Shown here piece after piece: positions 11,030 to 18,554 of a stretch of 45,528 nt of DNA. The number at the start of each line of letters is the position of its first letter. Positions within the stretch are counted from its first letter, which is position 1. Below the pieces are notes generated by a model that saw only the letters and a program-made list of their open reading frames with translations, made no database searches and was not told the DNA's origin. The stretch is from an uncultured Clostridia bacterium (GTDB taxonomy: Bacteria > Bacillota > Clostridia > Oscillospirales > Ruminococcaceae). Position numbers and translations under genes: made by a program. The DNA lies in assembly GCA_947628615.1 (NCBI GenBank), contig CANRAO010000013.1, positions 1-45,528 on the forward strand, written 5' to 3'.

Positions 11030-11917
11030 ATGCTTGAAGATTTGTTTTCAGTGGTAAAAACAAGATTCAACGGAGCTGATTCAAATGCCTCAAATGTAAA
11101 AAAAGATGTAAAAACAGATATTCCTAAAGATTTGCTCTTTAAGTGTCCCAGATGTTCTAATGTAACATTTATGGACGACTTTATAGGTAATGCAAAAGTT
11201 TGTCCAAAATGCAATTATCATTCGAGGATCTCGGCTAAAGAACGTATTGATATGACTGTTGATAAGGGCAGTCTTATTGAATTTGACAAGAATATGACTT
11301 CTAAAAACCCTATTGACTTTCAGGATTATGAGCAAAAACAGGAAAGCATTCGTGAAAAGACAGGTCTTAAAGATGCAATTATAACAGGCGAGGCAACTAT
11401 ACGCGGCGACAGAGTTGTAATTGCTGTAATGGATTCAAGATATATGATGGCTTCTATGGGAAGCGTTGTCGGTGAAAAACTGACCCGTGCATTTGAATTT
11501 GCAACAGAAAACAAGCTGCCTATAATTGTGTTTACAGCATCGGGCGGTGCAAGAATGCAGGAGGGAACAGTCTCTCTTATGCAGATGGCTAAAACAAGCG
11601 GTGCTGTAGCCCGTCATAATGAAGCAGGACTTTTATATATTACTGTTATGACCGATCCTACGACCGGCGGAGTAACGGCTTCTTTTGCATCTCTTGGCGA
11701 TATTATCATTGCCGAACCGAAGGTTCTTATAGGGTTTGCCGGAAGACGTGTAATAGAAGGAACAATAAAGCAGAGACTTCCAAATGATTTTCAGTCTGCT
11801 GAGTTTTTAATGGAAAAGGGCTTTGTTGATATGATTATCGACAGAAAAAAAATAAGAAGAACGCTTTCTCACTTGTTAAAGCTGCACCAAAGCAAAGGAG
11901 GCGTTGCTGATGAATAA
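11030..11917 (+). CDS. accD: Acetyl-CoA carboxylase carboxyltransferase subunit beta
   Basis: Beta half of the carboxyltransferase that moves CO2 from biotin to acetyl-CoA. It has 295 residues. The N-terminal zinc ribbon has C39, C42, C58 and C61 (CPRC and CPKC). The crotonase-fold core includes SGGARMQEG and TTGGVTASFASLGD. GAAGGGAG precedes the start. Its last codons overlap the start of accA by 8 bp, which indicates translational coupling and 1:1 synthesis of the two subunits. Confidence 0.96.
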   Translation: MLEDLFSVVKTRFNGADSNASNVKKDVKTDIPKDLLFKCPRCSNVTFMDDFIGNAKVCPKCNYHSRISAKERIDMTVDKGSLIEFDKNMTSKNPIDFQDYEQKQESIREKTGLKDAIITGEATIRGDRVVIAVMDSRYMMASMGSVVGEKLTRAFEFATENKLPIIVFTASGGARMQEGTVSLMQMAKTSGAVARHNEAGLLYITVMTDPTTGGVTASFASLGDIIIAEPKVLIGFAGRRVIEGTIKQRLPNDFQSAEFLMEKGFVDMIIDRKKIRRTLSHLLKLHQSKGGVADE

Positions 11918-12722
11918 CCTTCCTGCAAGCGAACGCCTTGACATAGTAAGAAACAAGTTTCGTCCTACAGTAAGAGATTATATGCCAATGATATTTGACG
12001 ATTTCTTTGAAATGCACGGCGACAGATACTACGGCGACGATGGTGCTATTATCGGAGGTATAGGATATTTCAACGGAACTCCTGTAACGGTTATCGCACA
12101 AGTAAAGGGACGAAATATAGAAGAAAATAAAGCCTCAAACTTTTCTATGCCCCATCCTGAGGGGTACAGAAAGGCTTTAAGGCTTGCTCATCAGGCGGAG
12201 AAATTCCACAGACCTCTTATCTGCCTTATCGACACACCCGGCGCATTCTGCGGTGTTGAAGCAGAGGAACGAGGTCAGGGAGAGGCAATTGCCAAAAATC
12301 TAATGGAATTTATGACGCTTAAAACTCCCATATTTTCCATTGTTTTGGGCGAGGGCGGAAGCGGAGGAGCTTTGGCTTTAGGCGTCTGCGACGAATTGGC
12401 TATGCTGTCTAATGCTCTCTATTCTGTAATTTCACCGAGAGGCTTTGCATCAATCCTATGGAAAGACGCAACCCGCGAACGTGAAGCGTGCGATATTATG
12501 AAAATCACCGCTGAAGATTTGAAAAATTTGAACATATGCGATTATATTATCGAAGAGCCTGAAGGCGGTGCACATAACAACCCTGATCTGGTTGCAGAAA
12601 ACATAAGCAGTTATTTGTGCGACGCTTTTAAAAGAAATTTGCAAAAACCTATTGACGAATTACTTAATGATAGGTATACTAAGTTTAGGAAAATCGGTGA
12701 ATTTGAGGAAAACCAAAACTAA
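11910..12722 (+). CDS. accA: Acetyl-CoA carboxylase carboxyltransferase subunit alpha
   Basis: Alpha half of the carboxyltransferase. Start taken at ATG 11910, eight bases after AAAGGAGG (11894-11901), rather than TTG 11904; this gives 270 residues. The substrate-binding glycine-rich stretch GEGGSGGALALGVCD and the following SPRGFASILWKDA are diagnostic. The N-terminus is shorter than in the 319-residue E. coli protein, as in many Firmicutes. It overlaps accD by 8 bp. The last 70 bases of the coding sequence contain a good promoter that would serve acpP. Confidence 0.95.
   Translation: MNNLPASERLDIVRNKFRPTVRDYMPMIFDDFFEMHGDRYYGDDGAIIGGIGYFNGTPVTVIAQVKGRNIEENKASNFSMPHPEGYRKALRLAHQAEKFHRPLICLIDTPGAFCGVEAEERGQGEAIAKNLMEFMTLKTPIFSIVLGEGGSGGALALGVCDELAMLSNALYSVISPRGFASILWKDATREREACDIMKITAEDLKNLNICDYIIEEPEGGAHNNPDLVAENISSYLCDAFKRNLQKPIDELLNDRYTKFRKIGEFEENQN
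12652..12680 (+). promoter_or_regulatory. Promoter inside the 3' end of accA, for acpP
   Basis: TTGACG (12652-12657), 17-base spacer, TATACT (12675-12680). Predicted start near 12687, leaving a leader of about 120 bases. The leader contains hairpin CGGGTAAGC (12739-12747) with GCTTA (12759-12763) and CCCG (12767-12770), three unpaired bases and no U-run. ACP is normally needed in large excess over the enzymes, which fits an extra promoter. Confidence 0.6.
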
Positions 12723-12810
12723 CCGATAAAGGTTATGGCGGGTAAGCTGAATATTACGGCTTAATTCCCGAAATAATAGACATATCTTTAAAAAGGAGGT
12801 TGTTTTTCAC

Positions 12811-13041
12811 ATGGTATTTGATAAGGTAAAGGATATTATCGTAGATCAGCTTGATGTTGATGAAGACAAGGTTACATTGGAGGCTTCTATTACTGAAGAT
12901 TTAGGTGCAGATTCTCTTGACGTTGTTGACTTAATTATGTCACTTGAAGAAGAATTTGATATTAAAATTCCAGATGAAGAAGTTGAGAATGTAAAAACTG
13001 TCGGCGATATTGTTAAGTTCATTGAAGAAATAGATAATTAA
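12811..13041 (+). CDS. acpP: Acyl carrier protein
   Basis: Small acidic carrier of growing acyl chains, 76 residues. The 4'-phosphopantetheine attachment serine is S35 in [12 protein letters not shown], and the sequence is strongly negative overall ([12 protein letters not shown]). A strong ribosome binding site, AAAGGAGG, precedes the ATG. It closes the fab/acc cluster, 88 bp after accA, and is followed directly by a strong terminator. Position at the end of the operon differs from Streptococcus-type clusters, in which acpP lies near fabH. Confidence 0.96.
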   Translation: MVFDKVKDIIVDQLDVDEDKVTLEASITEDLGADSLDVVDLIMSLEEEFDIKIPDEEVENVKTVGDIVKFIEEIDN

Positions 13042-13049
13042 TTTTATAA

Positions 13050-13078
13050 AAAAGCCCCGAAACACATCGGGGTTTTTT
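13050..13078. terminator. Intrinsic terminator after acpP
   Basis: GCCCCGA (13054-13060), loop AACACA, TCGGGGT (13067-13073), flanked by A and T runs, so usable in both directions. It ends the fab/acc operon. It would also stop any transcript coming leftward from the promoter at 13406-13435. Confidence 0.88.
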
Positions 13079-13405
13079 CTTTATAAAAAATATAATAACC
13101 TAAAATTTATAAGACTTCCAAAATTTTTTCGGACTATATTTGATTTATATGGTGGATTTTTGATGCTTTAAATTCACGAACAACTAAACATTCTTCCCAA
13201 ATTATCCCAAAACTATTGATAATCCTTATTCGTACTTAATAAGATTATCTTCAACCAAACTATGCCAACCATTTAAAAGAATGGCTTAAGCACCAAAATC
13301 CTTCAAATAAACCGTTCCATGCAGAAGTCAAGTCAAAATTCATTAAAGTGTGTCTTTTTGTGTTTTTTATAATATTATTACTTCTTCTATCTGAAATTTA
13401 CATAC

Positions 13406-13435
13406 ATTATATAACATAATTTGCATTTATGTCAA
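13406..13435 (-). promoter_or_regulatory. Strong minus-strand promoter pointing at acpP
   Basis: On the minus strand: TTGACA (plus 13430-13435), 18-base spacer, TATAAT (plus 13406-13411). No gene follows it. A transcript would run about 320 bases leftward to the bidirectional terminator at 13050-13078, so a small or antisense RNA is a reasonable guess. Confidence 0.55.
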
Positions 13436-13575
13436 GGTTAAACAATAAACTATTTTATTTTTTGTATAACTTTCACAATTTACAATGATATTTTTTGGGT
13501 ATTATGTCAGGTTATAATAGCTATTGTCGATATTTGTTAAGTAAAACTAATAACAAGAACCTAAAATCAAGTAGA

Positions 13576-13625
13576 AAATACCGCTTAAACCATTCTTTGT
13601 TCAAGCGGTATTTGCCCTTTCGGGC
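13576..13625. repeat. Pair of adjacent perfect hairpins
   Basis: AAATACCGCTT (13576-13586) pairs with AAGCGGTATTT (13603-13613), 11 perfect pairs. Immediately next to it is GCCC-TTTC-GGGC (13614-13625). No U-run follows on the plus strand. Could be a transcript end on the minus strand, part of a small RNA, or a decayed repeat. Confidence 0.5.
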
Positions 13626-13786
13626 GTTTATGAAAATATTTTAGAAGAAATCTGTTTAATTATTTCTTTTCAATTTAAATAAAAACAAGATTTTTTAATC
13701 TTTTTCGGCTACAAAGATAAACTTATAGGAGTAAAAATTTTTTCATAAATTAATTTTACTTTTTTATAAAAAAATTTATAAAAATA

Positions 13787-13815
13787 AAGACAAATGCTTC
13801 TTTTTATGATATAAT
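13787..13815 (+). promoter_or_regulatory. Promoter of the NUDIX gene
   Basis: AAGACA (13787-13792), 17-base spacer, TATAAT (13810-13815). The start codon of the NUDIX gene is 38 bases after the -10 box. Confidence 0.55.
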
Positions 13816-13852
13816 ATATTTAAACATACAACTTATAGAAAGGGTAATACTC

Positions 13853-14257
13853 ATGATAAAGGAAAAATCCTGCGGAGCTGTGGTATATCGGAAATATCAT
13901 GGGAACACTGAAATTTTGCTGATAAAGCATGTTAACAGCGGTCATTGGTCCTTTCCAAAAGGCCATGTCGAAAAAGGCGAAACTGAAGTTGAAACTGCAC
14001 ATCGTGAAATTCTTGAAGAAACAAGCATTGACACTATAATTGATCCGACGTTCCGAGAAACTGTTTCCTATTCACCTAAAAAGGATACTCACAAAATAGT
14101 GGTGTATTTTATTGCTAAAGCAAAAAATACAAACTTCATTCCTCAGGAAGAGGAAATCGCTGACATTAGATGGATAGAAATTGACCGTGCCTGTTCGGTA
14201 CTCACTTATGATAATGATAAAGGTATTGTTAATAAGGCTAAAAGCTTTTTAGGCTGA
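13853..14257 (+). CDS. NUDIX hydrolase
   Basis: Hydrolyses a nucleoside diphosphate linked to another moiety. It has 134 residues. The Nudix box spans G37 to I59 (GHVEKGETEVETAHREILEE then TSI) and keeps the metal-binding REIxEE core; the usual glycine near its end is serine (S58). The overall look (CGAVVYRK, WSFPKGHVE) resembles diadenosine-tetraphosphate hydrolases of the MutT/Ap4A group, but the substrate is not determined. GAAAGGG precedes the ATG. Single gene, convergent with spoVG, with a shared terminator. Confidence 0.9.
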   Translation: MIKEKSCGAVVYRKYHGNTEILLIKHVNSGHWSFPKGHVEKGETEVETAHREILEETSIDTIIDPTFRETVSYSPKKDTHKIVVYFIAKAKNTNFIPQEEEIADIRWIEIDRACSVLTYDNDKGIVNKAKSFLG

Positions 14258-14272
14258 TCTGCAATTTTAAAT

Positions 14273-14302
14273 AACTCAAGCTAAGCGCTTGGGTTGTTTT
14301 TT
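14273..14302. terminator. Bidirectional terminator between the NUDIX gene and spoVG
   Basis: AACTCAAGC (14273-14281) pairs with GCTTGGGTT (14287-14295), with one G-U, followed by a T-run on the plus strand. It overlaps the stop codon of spoVG, so space between these convergent genes is minimal. Confidence 0.75.
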
Positions 14303-14577
14303 TCTTGTTCAGCGTTTTGAAGTTCCAGTTCCTTTCGATATGACGCAAGTATCTGTGATTCAAACTCTGATCTTACCTCGCTGTTAATCGGGTGAACTAC
14401 ATCTCTAAATGTTCCCTTTTCATCACGCCTGCTAGGCATTGCAACAAAAAGTCTGTTTTCACCTTGAATAACCTTAATGTCGTGTACGGCAAAAACATCA
14501 TCCAGAGTTATGCTTACAACTCCTCTTAATTTTCCTGAATCTAATAGCTTTCTTATTTTAATGTCTGTTATTTTCAT
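14281..14577 (-). CDS. spoVG: SpoVG regulatory RNA-binding protein
   Basis: 98 residues starting MKITDIKIRKL. The start is the ATG at 14577 with GAAAGG upstream; an in-frame ATG at 14658 would add 27 basic, unrelated residues. Conserved features of the family are present: VSITLDDVFAVHDIKVI and FVAMPSRRDEKGTFRDVVHPIN. SpoVG was first known from sporulation (septation and cortex) and is now known to bind nucleic acid and affect virulence and metabolism in several Firmicutes. It is divergent from murC with 200 bp between. No convincing sigma-H promoter was found by eye. Confidence 0.95.
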   Translation of the reverse strand: MKITDIKIRKLLDSGKLRGVVSITLDDVFAVHDIKVIQGENRLFVAMPSRRDEKGTFRDVVHPINSEVRSEFESQILASYRKELELQNAEQEKNNPSA

Positions 14578-14777
14578 ATGTCCTTGACCTTTCCTGTGCA
14601 AAATTAAACGACTTTTGCAGAATTTAATCTTAAAATGTCTTAAATCTGATTTGCACACCTTTATTTAAAAATATTTTTGACCAAAGCTGTATTTTTATTC
14701 AAAAAGTCTTTATTTTTATTTTAAAATGTTATATAATATATTAAAGAATATATGTTCATTACAAAGGAGCCTTCTTA

Positions 14778-16226
14778 ATGCATAAACAAAACACAAAAAT
14801 AAACTCAAATATTTTAGAAGGAAAGAAGCATATCCACTTTATAGGAATAGGCGGAAGCGGTATGTATCCGCTTGCCCAGATTCTCCATACAAAAGGGTAT
14901 TACCTGACCGGCTCTGACAATAACGAAACCGAAACTCTCGACGCAGTAAGGAAAATGGGCATACCGGTTTTTATGGGGCAAAGAGCAGAAAATATAGAGG
15001 GCGCTGATTTAATCGTCCACACAGCAGCTATAATGTCCGACAATCCTGAACTTATAGCGTCTTATCAAAGCGGTGTTCCCGTGCTTGAAAGAAGCGAACT
15101 TCTCGGAATCGTTACAGAATGGTATAATGATGCTATCTGCATCTCAGGCACTCACGGAAAAACAACTACAAGTTCAATGCTGACCCAAATTTTCATAGAA
15201 GAGGGAGTAGACCTTTCCTGCGTAATCGGCGGAAAGCTGCCGTCAATCGGCGGAAGCGGAAAAGCAGGGAGCAGTGATATAATGGTCTGCGAGGCGTGCG
15301 AATTTGTAGATACCTTTTTAAAGCTGTCTCCTGATGTTGCAGTAATTTTAAATGTCGACGCTGACCACTTAGACTATTTCGGTACGCTTGATAATATAAA
15401 AAAGTCGTTTCATAAATTTGCTTCAAAAGCTTCAAAAGCACTTATTATAAACGGCGATGACAAAAATACCCTTGACTCTATCAAAGGAATAGAAAAGGAA
15501 ATAATAACTTTCGGCTTTGACAGAAAAAATGATTACTCCGCAGAAATTAAAGAGATAAAAGGTCTTGAAACTACTTTTGATCTTTACTTCAAAGGTAAAA
15601 AAGAATGTACTCTTTCAATACACGTTCCGGGTATTCATAACGTGTTAAATGCACTTGCCGCAATTGCCGCTGCAAGATATTCAGGTGTTTCGTATGACGG
15701 TATCGCTCTGGGTCTGCAAACATTTCGCGGCGCAATAAGACGCTTTCAGAAAATCGACGAGGTAAACGGAATAACAATCGTTGACGATTACGCTCATCAC
15801 CCCGCAGAAATAGAAGTTACACTAAAGGCTGCCAAAGCGCTCGGTTTTAATAACGTATGGGCATTATTTCAGCCTTTCACATATTCTAGAACTTCAATGC
15901 TTTTGGACGACTTTGTAAAAGCTCTTAAAATTGCCGATCACACTGTACTGACTGATATTATGGGAAGCCGTGAAAAAAACACAGAAGGTATATATTCAAA
16001 GGACTTGGGAGAAAAAATTCCCGGTGCAATATGGTTTGATTCGCCCAAAGAAGTTCAGGACGCTCAGACAGCCGAGCAAAAGGAAAAGAATTTCGATCAA
16101 ATTGTTGATTATATTTGCAAAAATGCAAGATCGGGTGATTTGGTTATCACTCTCGGCTGCGGAGATGTTTATAAAGCAGCAAAAAAGCTAGTTCAGAAGC
16201 TAAAAAGTATTGACTGTAAAAATTAA
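14778..16226 (+). CDS. murC: UDP-N-acetylmuramate--L-alanine ligase
   Basis: Adds L-alanine to UDP-MurNAc, the first peptide step of peptidoglycan precursor synthesis in the cytoplasm. It has 482 residues. The N-terminal UDP-binding motif is GIGGSGM at 23-29, the ATP-binding P-loop is GTHGKTTT at 124-131, and the C-terminal ligase domain contains DDYAHHPAEI. AAAGGAG precedes the ATG. A TATAAT at 14732-14737 is the likely -10 box, with a poor -35. lexA follows after 49 bp and may be co-transcribed. Confidence 0.96.
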   Translation: MHKQNTKINSNILEGKKHIHFIGIGGSGMYPLAQILHTKGYYLTGSDNNETETLDAVRKMGIPVFMGQRAENIEGADLIVHTAAIMSDNPELIASYQSGVPVLERSELLGIVTEWYNDAICISGTHGKTTTSSMLTQIFIEEGVDLSCVIGGKLPSIGGSGKAGSSDIMVCEACEFVDTFLKLSPDVAVILNVDADHLDYFGTLDNIKKSFHKFASKASKALIINGDDKNTLDSIKGIEKEIITFGFDRKNDYSAEIKEIKGLETTFDLYFKGKKECTLSIHVPGIHNVLNALAAIAAARYSGVSYDGIALGLQTFRGAIRRFQKIDEVNGITIVDDYAHHPAEIEVTLKAAKALGFNNVWALFQPFTYSRTSMLLDDFVKALKIADHTVLTDIMGSREKNTEGIYSKDLGEKIPGAIWFDSPKEVQDAQTAEQKEKNFDQIVDYICKNARSGDLVITLGCGDVYKAAKKLVQKLKSIDCKN

Positions 16227-16275
16227 GTTCTTATAATTAAATTCGCAGTAAAGCTGACGAAAGGAAGATGATTAT

Positions 16276-16866
16276 ATGAAAACACTCAGCGACAGAGATA
16301 AGCTCGTTTATAAATATATTAAAGAGCGTATTGAGGACGGTTATGCGCCTACTGTCAGAGAAATCTGTGCTGAATTTGGCTTTAAGTCCTCATCTACAGG
16401 CTTTCGCTGTATTGAGACTCTCAAAGAGGCAGGGCTTTTAGAAAAAGGAACAAATCAGAACCGTGCTATAAAACTCACAGGAAAAAAGGGTATGAGTATT
16501 CCTTTGGTCGGCACAGTTACTGCGGGAAATCCGATTACCGCTATTGAAGATATAACCGATTACATCAGCTTTCAGCCTGACAGGCACTATTCAAATCAGC
16601 TTTTTGCCTTAAAGGTTCGGGGAGAAAGTATGATAAATGCCGCTATTTTAGACGGTGATATCGTAATTGTTGAACAGGTTCCTGTAGCGGAAAACGGTGA
16701 AATTGTCGTTGCTCTTGTCAATGATGAAGAAGCAACTGTCAAAAGGTTTTATAAAGAAAACGGACATTTCCGTCTTCAGCCGGAAAATGATACAATGGAA
16801 CCTATTATCGTTGACGAAGCAAAAATTTTAGGTAAGGTTGTAGCTGTTGTAAGATACTATGATTAA
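16276..16866 (+). CDS. lexA: LexA repressor, SOS regulator
   Basis: Represses DNA-damage genes and is inactivated by RecA-stimulated self-cleavage. It has 196 residues. The winged helix-turn-helix is at about 1-65 (YAPTVREICAEFGFKSSSTG), the cleavage site is A83-G84 (TVTAGNP), and the catalytic dyad is S118 (RGESMI) and K156 (ATVKRFY). All key residues are intact. GAAAGGAAG precedes the ATG. I did not see an obvious LexA operator in front of it. A 13-bp hairpin terminator follows directly. Confidence 0.95.
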   Translation: MKTLSDRDKLVYKYIKERIEDGYAPTVREICAEFGFKSSSTGFRCIETLKEAGLLEKGTNQNRAIKLTGKKGMSIPLVGTVTAGNPITAIEDITDYISFQPDRHYSNQLFALKVRGESMINAAILDGDIVIVEQVPVAENGEIVVALVNDEEATVKRFYKENGHFRLQPENDTMEPIIVDEAKILGKVVAVVRYYD

Positions 16867-16881
16867 ATAAAAGAAAACACA

Positions 16882-16918
16882 AAGTCCTCAGAAGAATAAC
16901 TTCTGAGGACTTCTTTTT
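16882..16918 (+). terminator. Intrinsic terminator after lexA
   Basis: AAGTCCTCAGAAG (16882-16894) pairs perfectly over 13 bp with 16900-16912, loop AATAA, followed by CTTTTT. It ends the murC-lexA transcript. Confidence 0.88.
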
Positions 16919-16970
16919 ACAAAATAAAAAGAGCAAGACCTATTACGAGTCCGCCCTCTTATTTCAAAAT

Positions 16971-17222
16971 TTACTTGATCAGCTTTGCAAGCTGTGATTT
17001 TTTCCTTGCAGCCTTATTTTTGTGCATAATGCCTTTTGCAGCAGCCTGGTCAACCTTTTTGATTGCGTAAGTAACTGCTTCCTTAGCGTTTGCTTCACCG
17101 TTGGCAACGGCAGCCTGCGCTTTCTTTATTACAGTCTTGATTTCTGATTTAATAGCTTTGTTTCTAGCGGTCTTAGTGTTAATAACCTTGACCCTTTTCT
17201 TTGCAGATTTAATATTCGGCAT
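16971..17222 (-). CDS. rpsT: 30S ribosomal protein S20
   Basis: 83-residue very basic protein of the small ribosomal subunit, starting MPNIKSAKKRVKV. Start at ATG 17222, after CAGAGGAGG; the open frame extends upstream to 17294 without a better start. NTKTARNKAIKS and AAAKGIMHKNKAARKKS are typical of the S20 helices. It is a lone minus-strand gene with its own promoter (17355-17383) and a leader of about 125 bases containing a 9-bp inverted repeat. Confidence 0.96.
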   Translation of the reverse strand: MPNIKSAKKRVKVINTKTARNKAIKSEIKTVIKKAQAAVANGEANAKEAVTYAIKKVDQAAAKGIMHKNKAARKKSQLAKLIK

Positions 17223-17298
17223 TTTCACACCTCCTCTGAAGTATTTACAAAAATCCTTTTTTGAACTCTTGTAATATTTTGCACTTATTTGCATAAGC

Positions 17299-17329
17299 TA
17301 ATTGCATGACTGAGAGGAAAATGCAATTA
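17299..17329 (-). promoter_or_regulatory. Inverted repeat in the rpsT leader
   Basis: TAATTGCAT (17299-17307) and ATGCAATTA (17321-17329) form a perfect 9-bp stem with a 13-base loop. It lies between the rpsT promoter and its ribosome binding site, where a leader hairpin or an autoregulatory target could sit. Function not shown. Confidence 0.4.
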
Positions 17330-17354
17330 TTTTATAAAACAAGTCTCAAGTGAT

Positions 17355-17383
17355 ATAATAGCATATTAAAAATAAAATTGCAA
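17355..17383 (-). promoter_or_regulatory. Promoter of rpsT
   Basis: On the minus strand: TTGCAA (plus 17378-17383), 17-base spacer, TATTAT (plus 17355-17360) with an extended TGC before the -10. Confidence 0.7.
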
Positions 17384-17484
17384 GCATTTTTCACAAATTT
17401 TTAGTAATGACTTTTCCTAACACTTAACAGGTCAATCACACTTTGCGCAAACAGTGTTAAAAAAATTAAGGAGTTTAAAATATT

Positions 17485-18348
17485 ATGGGAATTCGTACCG
17501 ATCTTGCGCTTGAAGCTGCACAACAGCTTACAAAAACAACGCCTATTGAAGGTGTTACAAAGAACGAGCATCAAAAGGCAGATTTGAAAATTACTGAAAT
17601 TATAGTTGAAACAGACTCTGCAGCTCAAAATCTCGGCAAGCCTAAGGGAAAATATATAACCATACAAAGCGAACTTCCGCTTGAAAACCACCCTGATAAC
17701 TTTAACGAGCGAGTAGATATTCTTGCTGAGGAGATAAACAAGCTATGCAGAAACAAGGAAAATATTCTTGTAATAGGTCTTGGCAATAAGAGCATCACTC
17801 CCGACAGCTTAGGTCCCCATGTCGCTGACCAAACCTTCGCAACACGACATATAAAACAGCTTGCCACAGACGTCGATACAACAGACCTTTCAACCGTTTC
17901 CGTTGTTAAAACGGGAGTTTTAGGCAACACTGGTATTGAATCAAGCGAAACTGTAAAAGCAGTATGTGATCTGATCAAGCCCTCTGTTGTTATTGTTATT
18001 GACGCTCTTGCCTGCTCGGAAATATCAAATCTCGGCACAACGATTCAGCTTTGCGACACAGGCATTTCGCCGGGAAGCGGTGTGGAAAATGCCCGAAAAG
18101 AATTGTCAGAACAAACTCTGGGAACACAGGTCATAGCAATAGGTGTTCCCACAGTTGCAGATATGCAAACTATTTCAGAATATGTGTTTGAAACACCTGC
18201 TCCGAATAAGGAAATGAACAATATGATGGTAACTCCGCGTTCAATAGATAAGCTGATTATGAGGGTCTCAAGACTGATTGCAATGGGCATAAACCGTGCG
18301 TTTCAGCCTAATTTGTCTATTGAAGATATAACCTCGCTTGTGGAATAA
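17485..18348 (+). CDS. gpr: Germination protease GPR
   Basis: Degrades small acid-soluble spore proteins at germination, so it marks an endospore-forming lineage. It has 287 residues. Recognised by IRTDLALE at the N-terminus, VIGLGNKSITPDSLGP, VIDALACSEI, SGISPGSG-like ISPGSGVENARKEL, and the ending NNMMVTPRSIDKLI. Start ATG 17485 has AAGGAG nine bases upstream. Compared with Bacillus GPR (about 370 residues from memory), it lacks most of the N-terminal propeptide and a segment between IPTVADMQTISE and the C-terminal motif. Monocistronic, followed by a terminator. Confidence 0.93.
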   Translation: MGIRTDLALEAAQQLTKTTPIEGVTKNEHQKADLKITEIIVETDSAAQNLGKPKGKYITIQSELPLENHPDNFNERVDILAEEINKLCRNKENILVIGLGNKSITPDSLGPHVADQTFATRHIKQLATDVDTTDLSTVSVVKTGVLGNTGIESSETVKAVCDLIKPSVVIVIDALACSEISNLGTTIQLCDTGISPGSGVENARKELSEQTLGTQVIAIGVPTVADMQTISEYVFETPAPNKEMNNMMVTPRSIDKLIMRVSRLIAMGINRAFQPNLSIEDITSLVE

Positions 18349-18371
18349 TTTTTATATCCAAAAATACAACA

Positions 18372-18410
18372 AAAACTTCTATGAAAAATGCAAAATACCA
18401 TAGGAGTTTT
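18372..18410 (+). terminator. Intrinsic terminator after gpr
   Basis: AAAACTTCTATG (18372-18383) pairs with CATAGGAGTTTT (18399-18410), one G-U, with T-rich sequence after it. Confidence 0.75.
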
Positions 18411-18429
18411 ATTTGATTTTAAATAATAA

Positions 18430-18501
18430 TTATTCAGCCCCCTCCTTTGGAACTAAAACCTTGTAAACTATTGCAGCCAATGCTCCGCCTACTAGAAAAT
18501 A
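18430..18501 (-). pseudogene. C-terminal remnant of a membrane protein gene
   Basis: On the minus strand, the 23 codons before TAA at 18430-18432 read YFLVGGALAAIVYKVLVPK then EGAE: a hydrophobic segment followed by a charged tail, as at the end of a polytopic transporter. An in-frame TGA lies just upstream (18502-18504), and beyond it is the gyrA terminator, so no functional gene remains. The parent family is not identified; a permease is my guess. Confidence 0.45.
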
Positions 18502-18516
18502 TCAATTTACAAAACA

Positions 18517-18545
18517 AAAGCTGTCAGTTTGATACCGACAGCTTT
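18517..18545 (-). terminator. Intrinsic terminator after gyrA
   Basis: AAAGCTGTC (18517-18525) pairs perfectly with GACAGCTTT (18537-18545). On the minus strand the right arm runs into TTTTGTTTTG. It lies ten bases beyond the gyrA stop codon. Confidence 0.8.
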
Positions 18546-18554
18546 AATCCTTAT

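Larger units (their letters stand above)
13079..13852. other. Gene-free AT-rich region with hairpins
   Basis: About 770 bp without a convincing gene. It holds a strong minus-strand promoter (13406-13435) and, on the minus strand downstream of it, a hairpin GATAATC-TTATT / AATAAGGATTATC at about 13221-13251 with a one-base bulge. There are also hairpins at 13534-13556 and 13576-13625. Frames through 13240-13420 are open for 25-50 codons but lack a start with a ribosome binding site, and two frames are open in parallel, so no protein is claimed. A weak plus-strand TATAAT lies at 13513-13518. Confidence 0.6.

Noticed and set aside
13240-13420. Possible decayed gene with about 50 open codons on plus (NHLKEWLKHQNP part) and 27 on minus
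   Set aside because: Several frames are open in parallel, none has a start with a ribosome binding site, and no family is recognised.
14578-14658. 27-residue N-terminal extension of SpoVG
   Set aside because: The family begins at MKITD, and the extension contains the ribosome binding site region.
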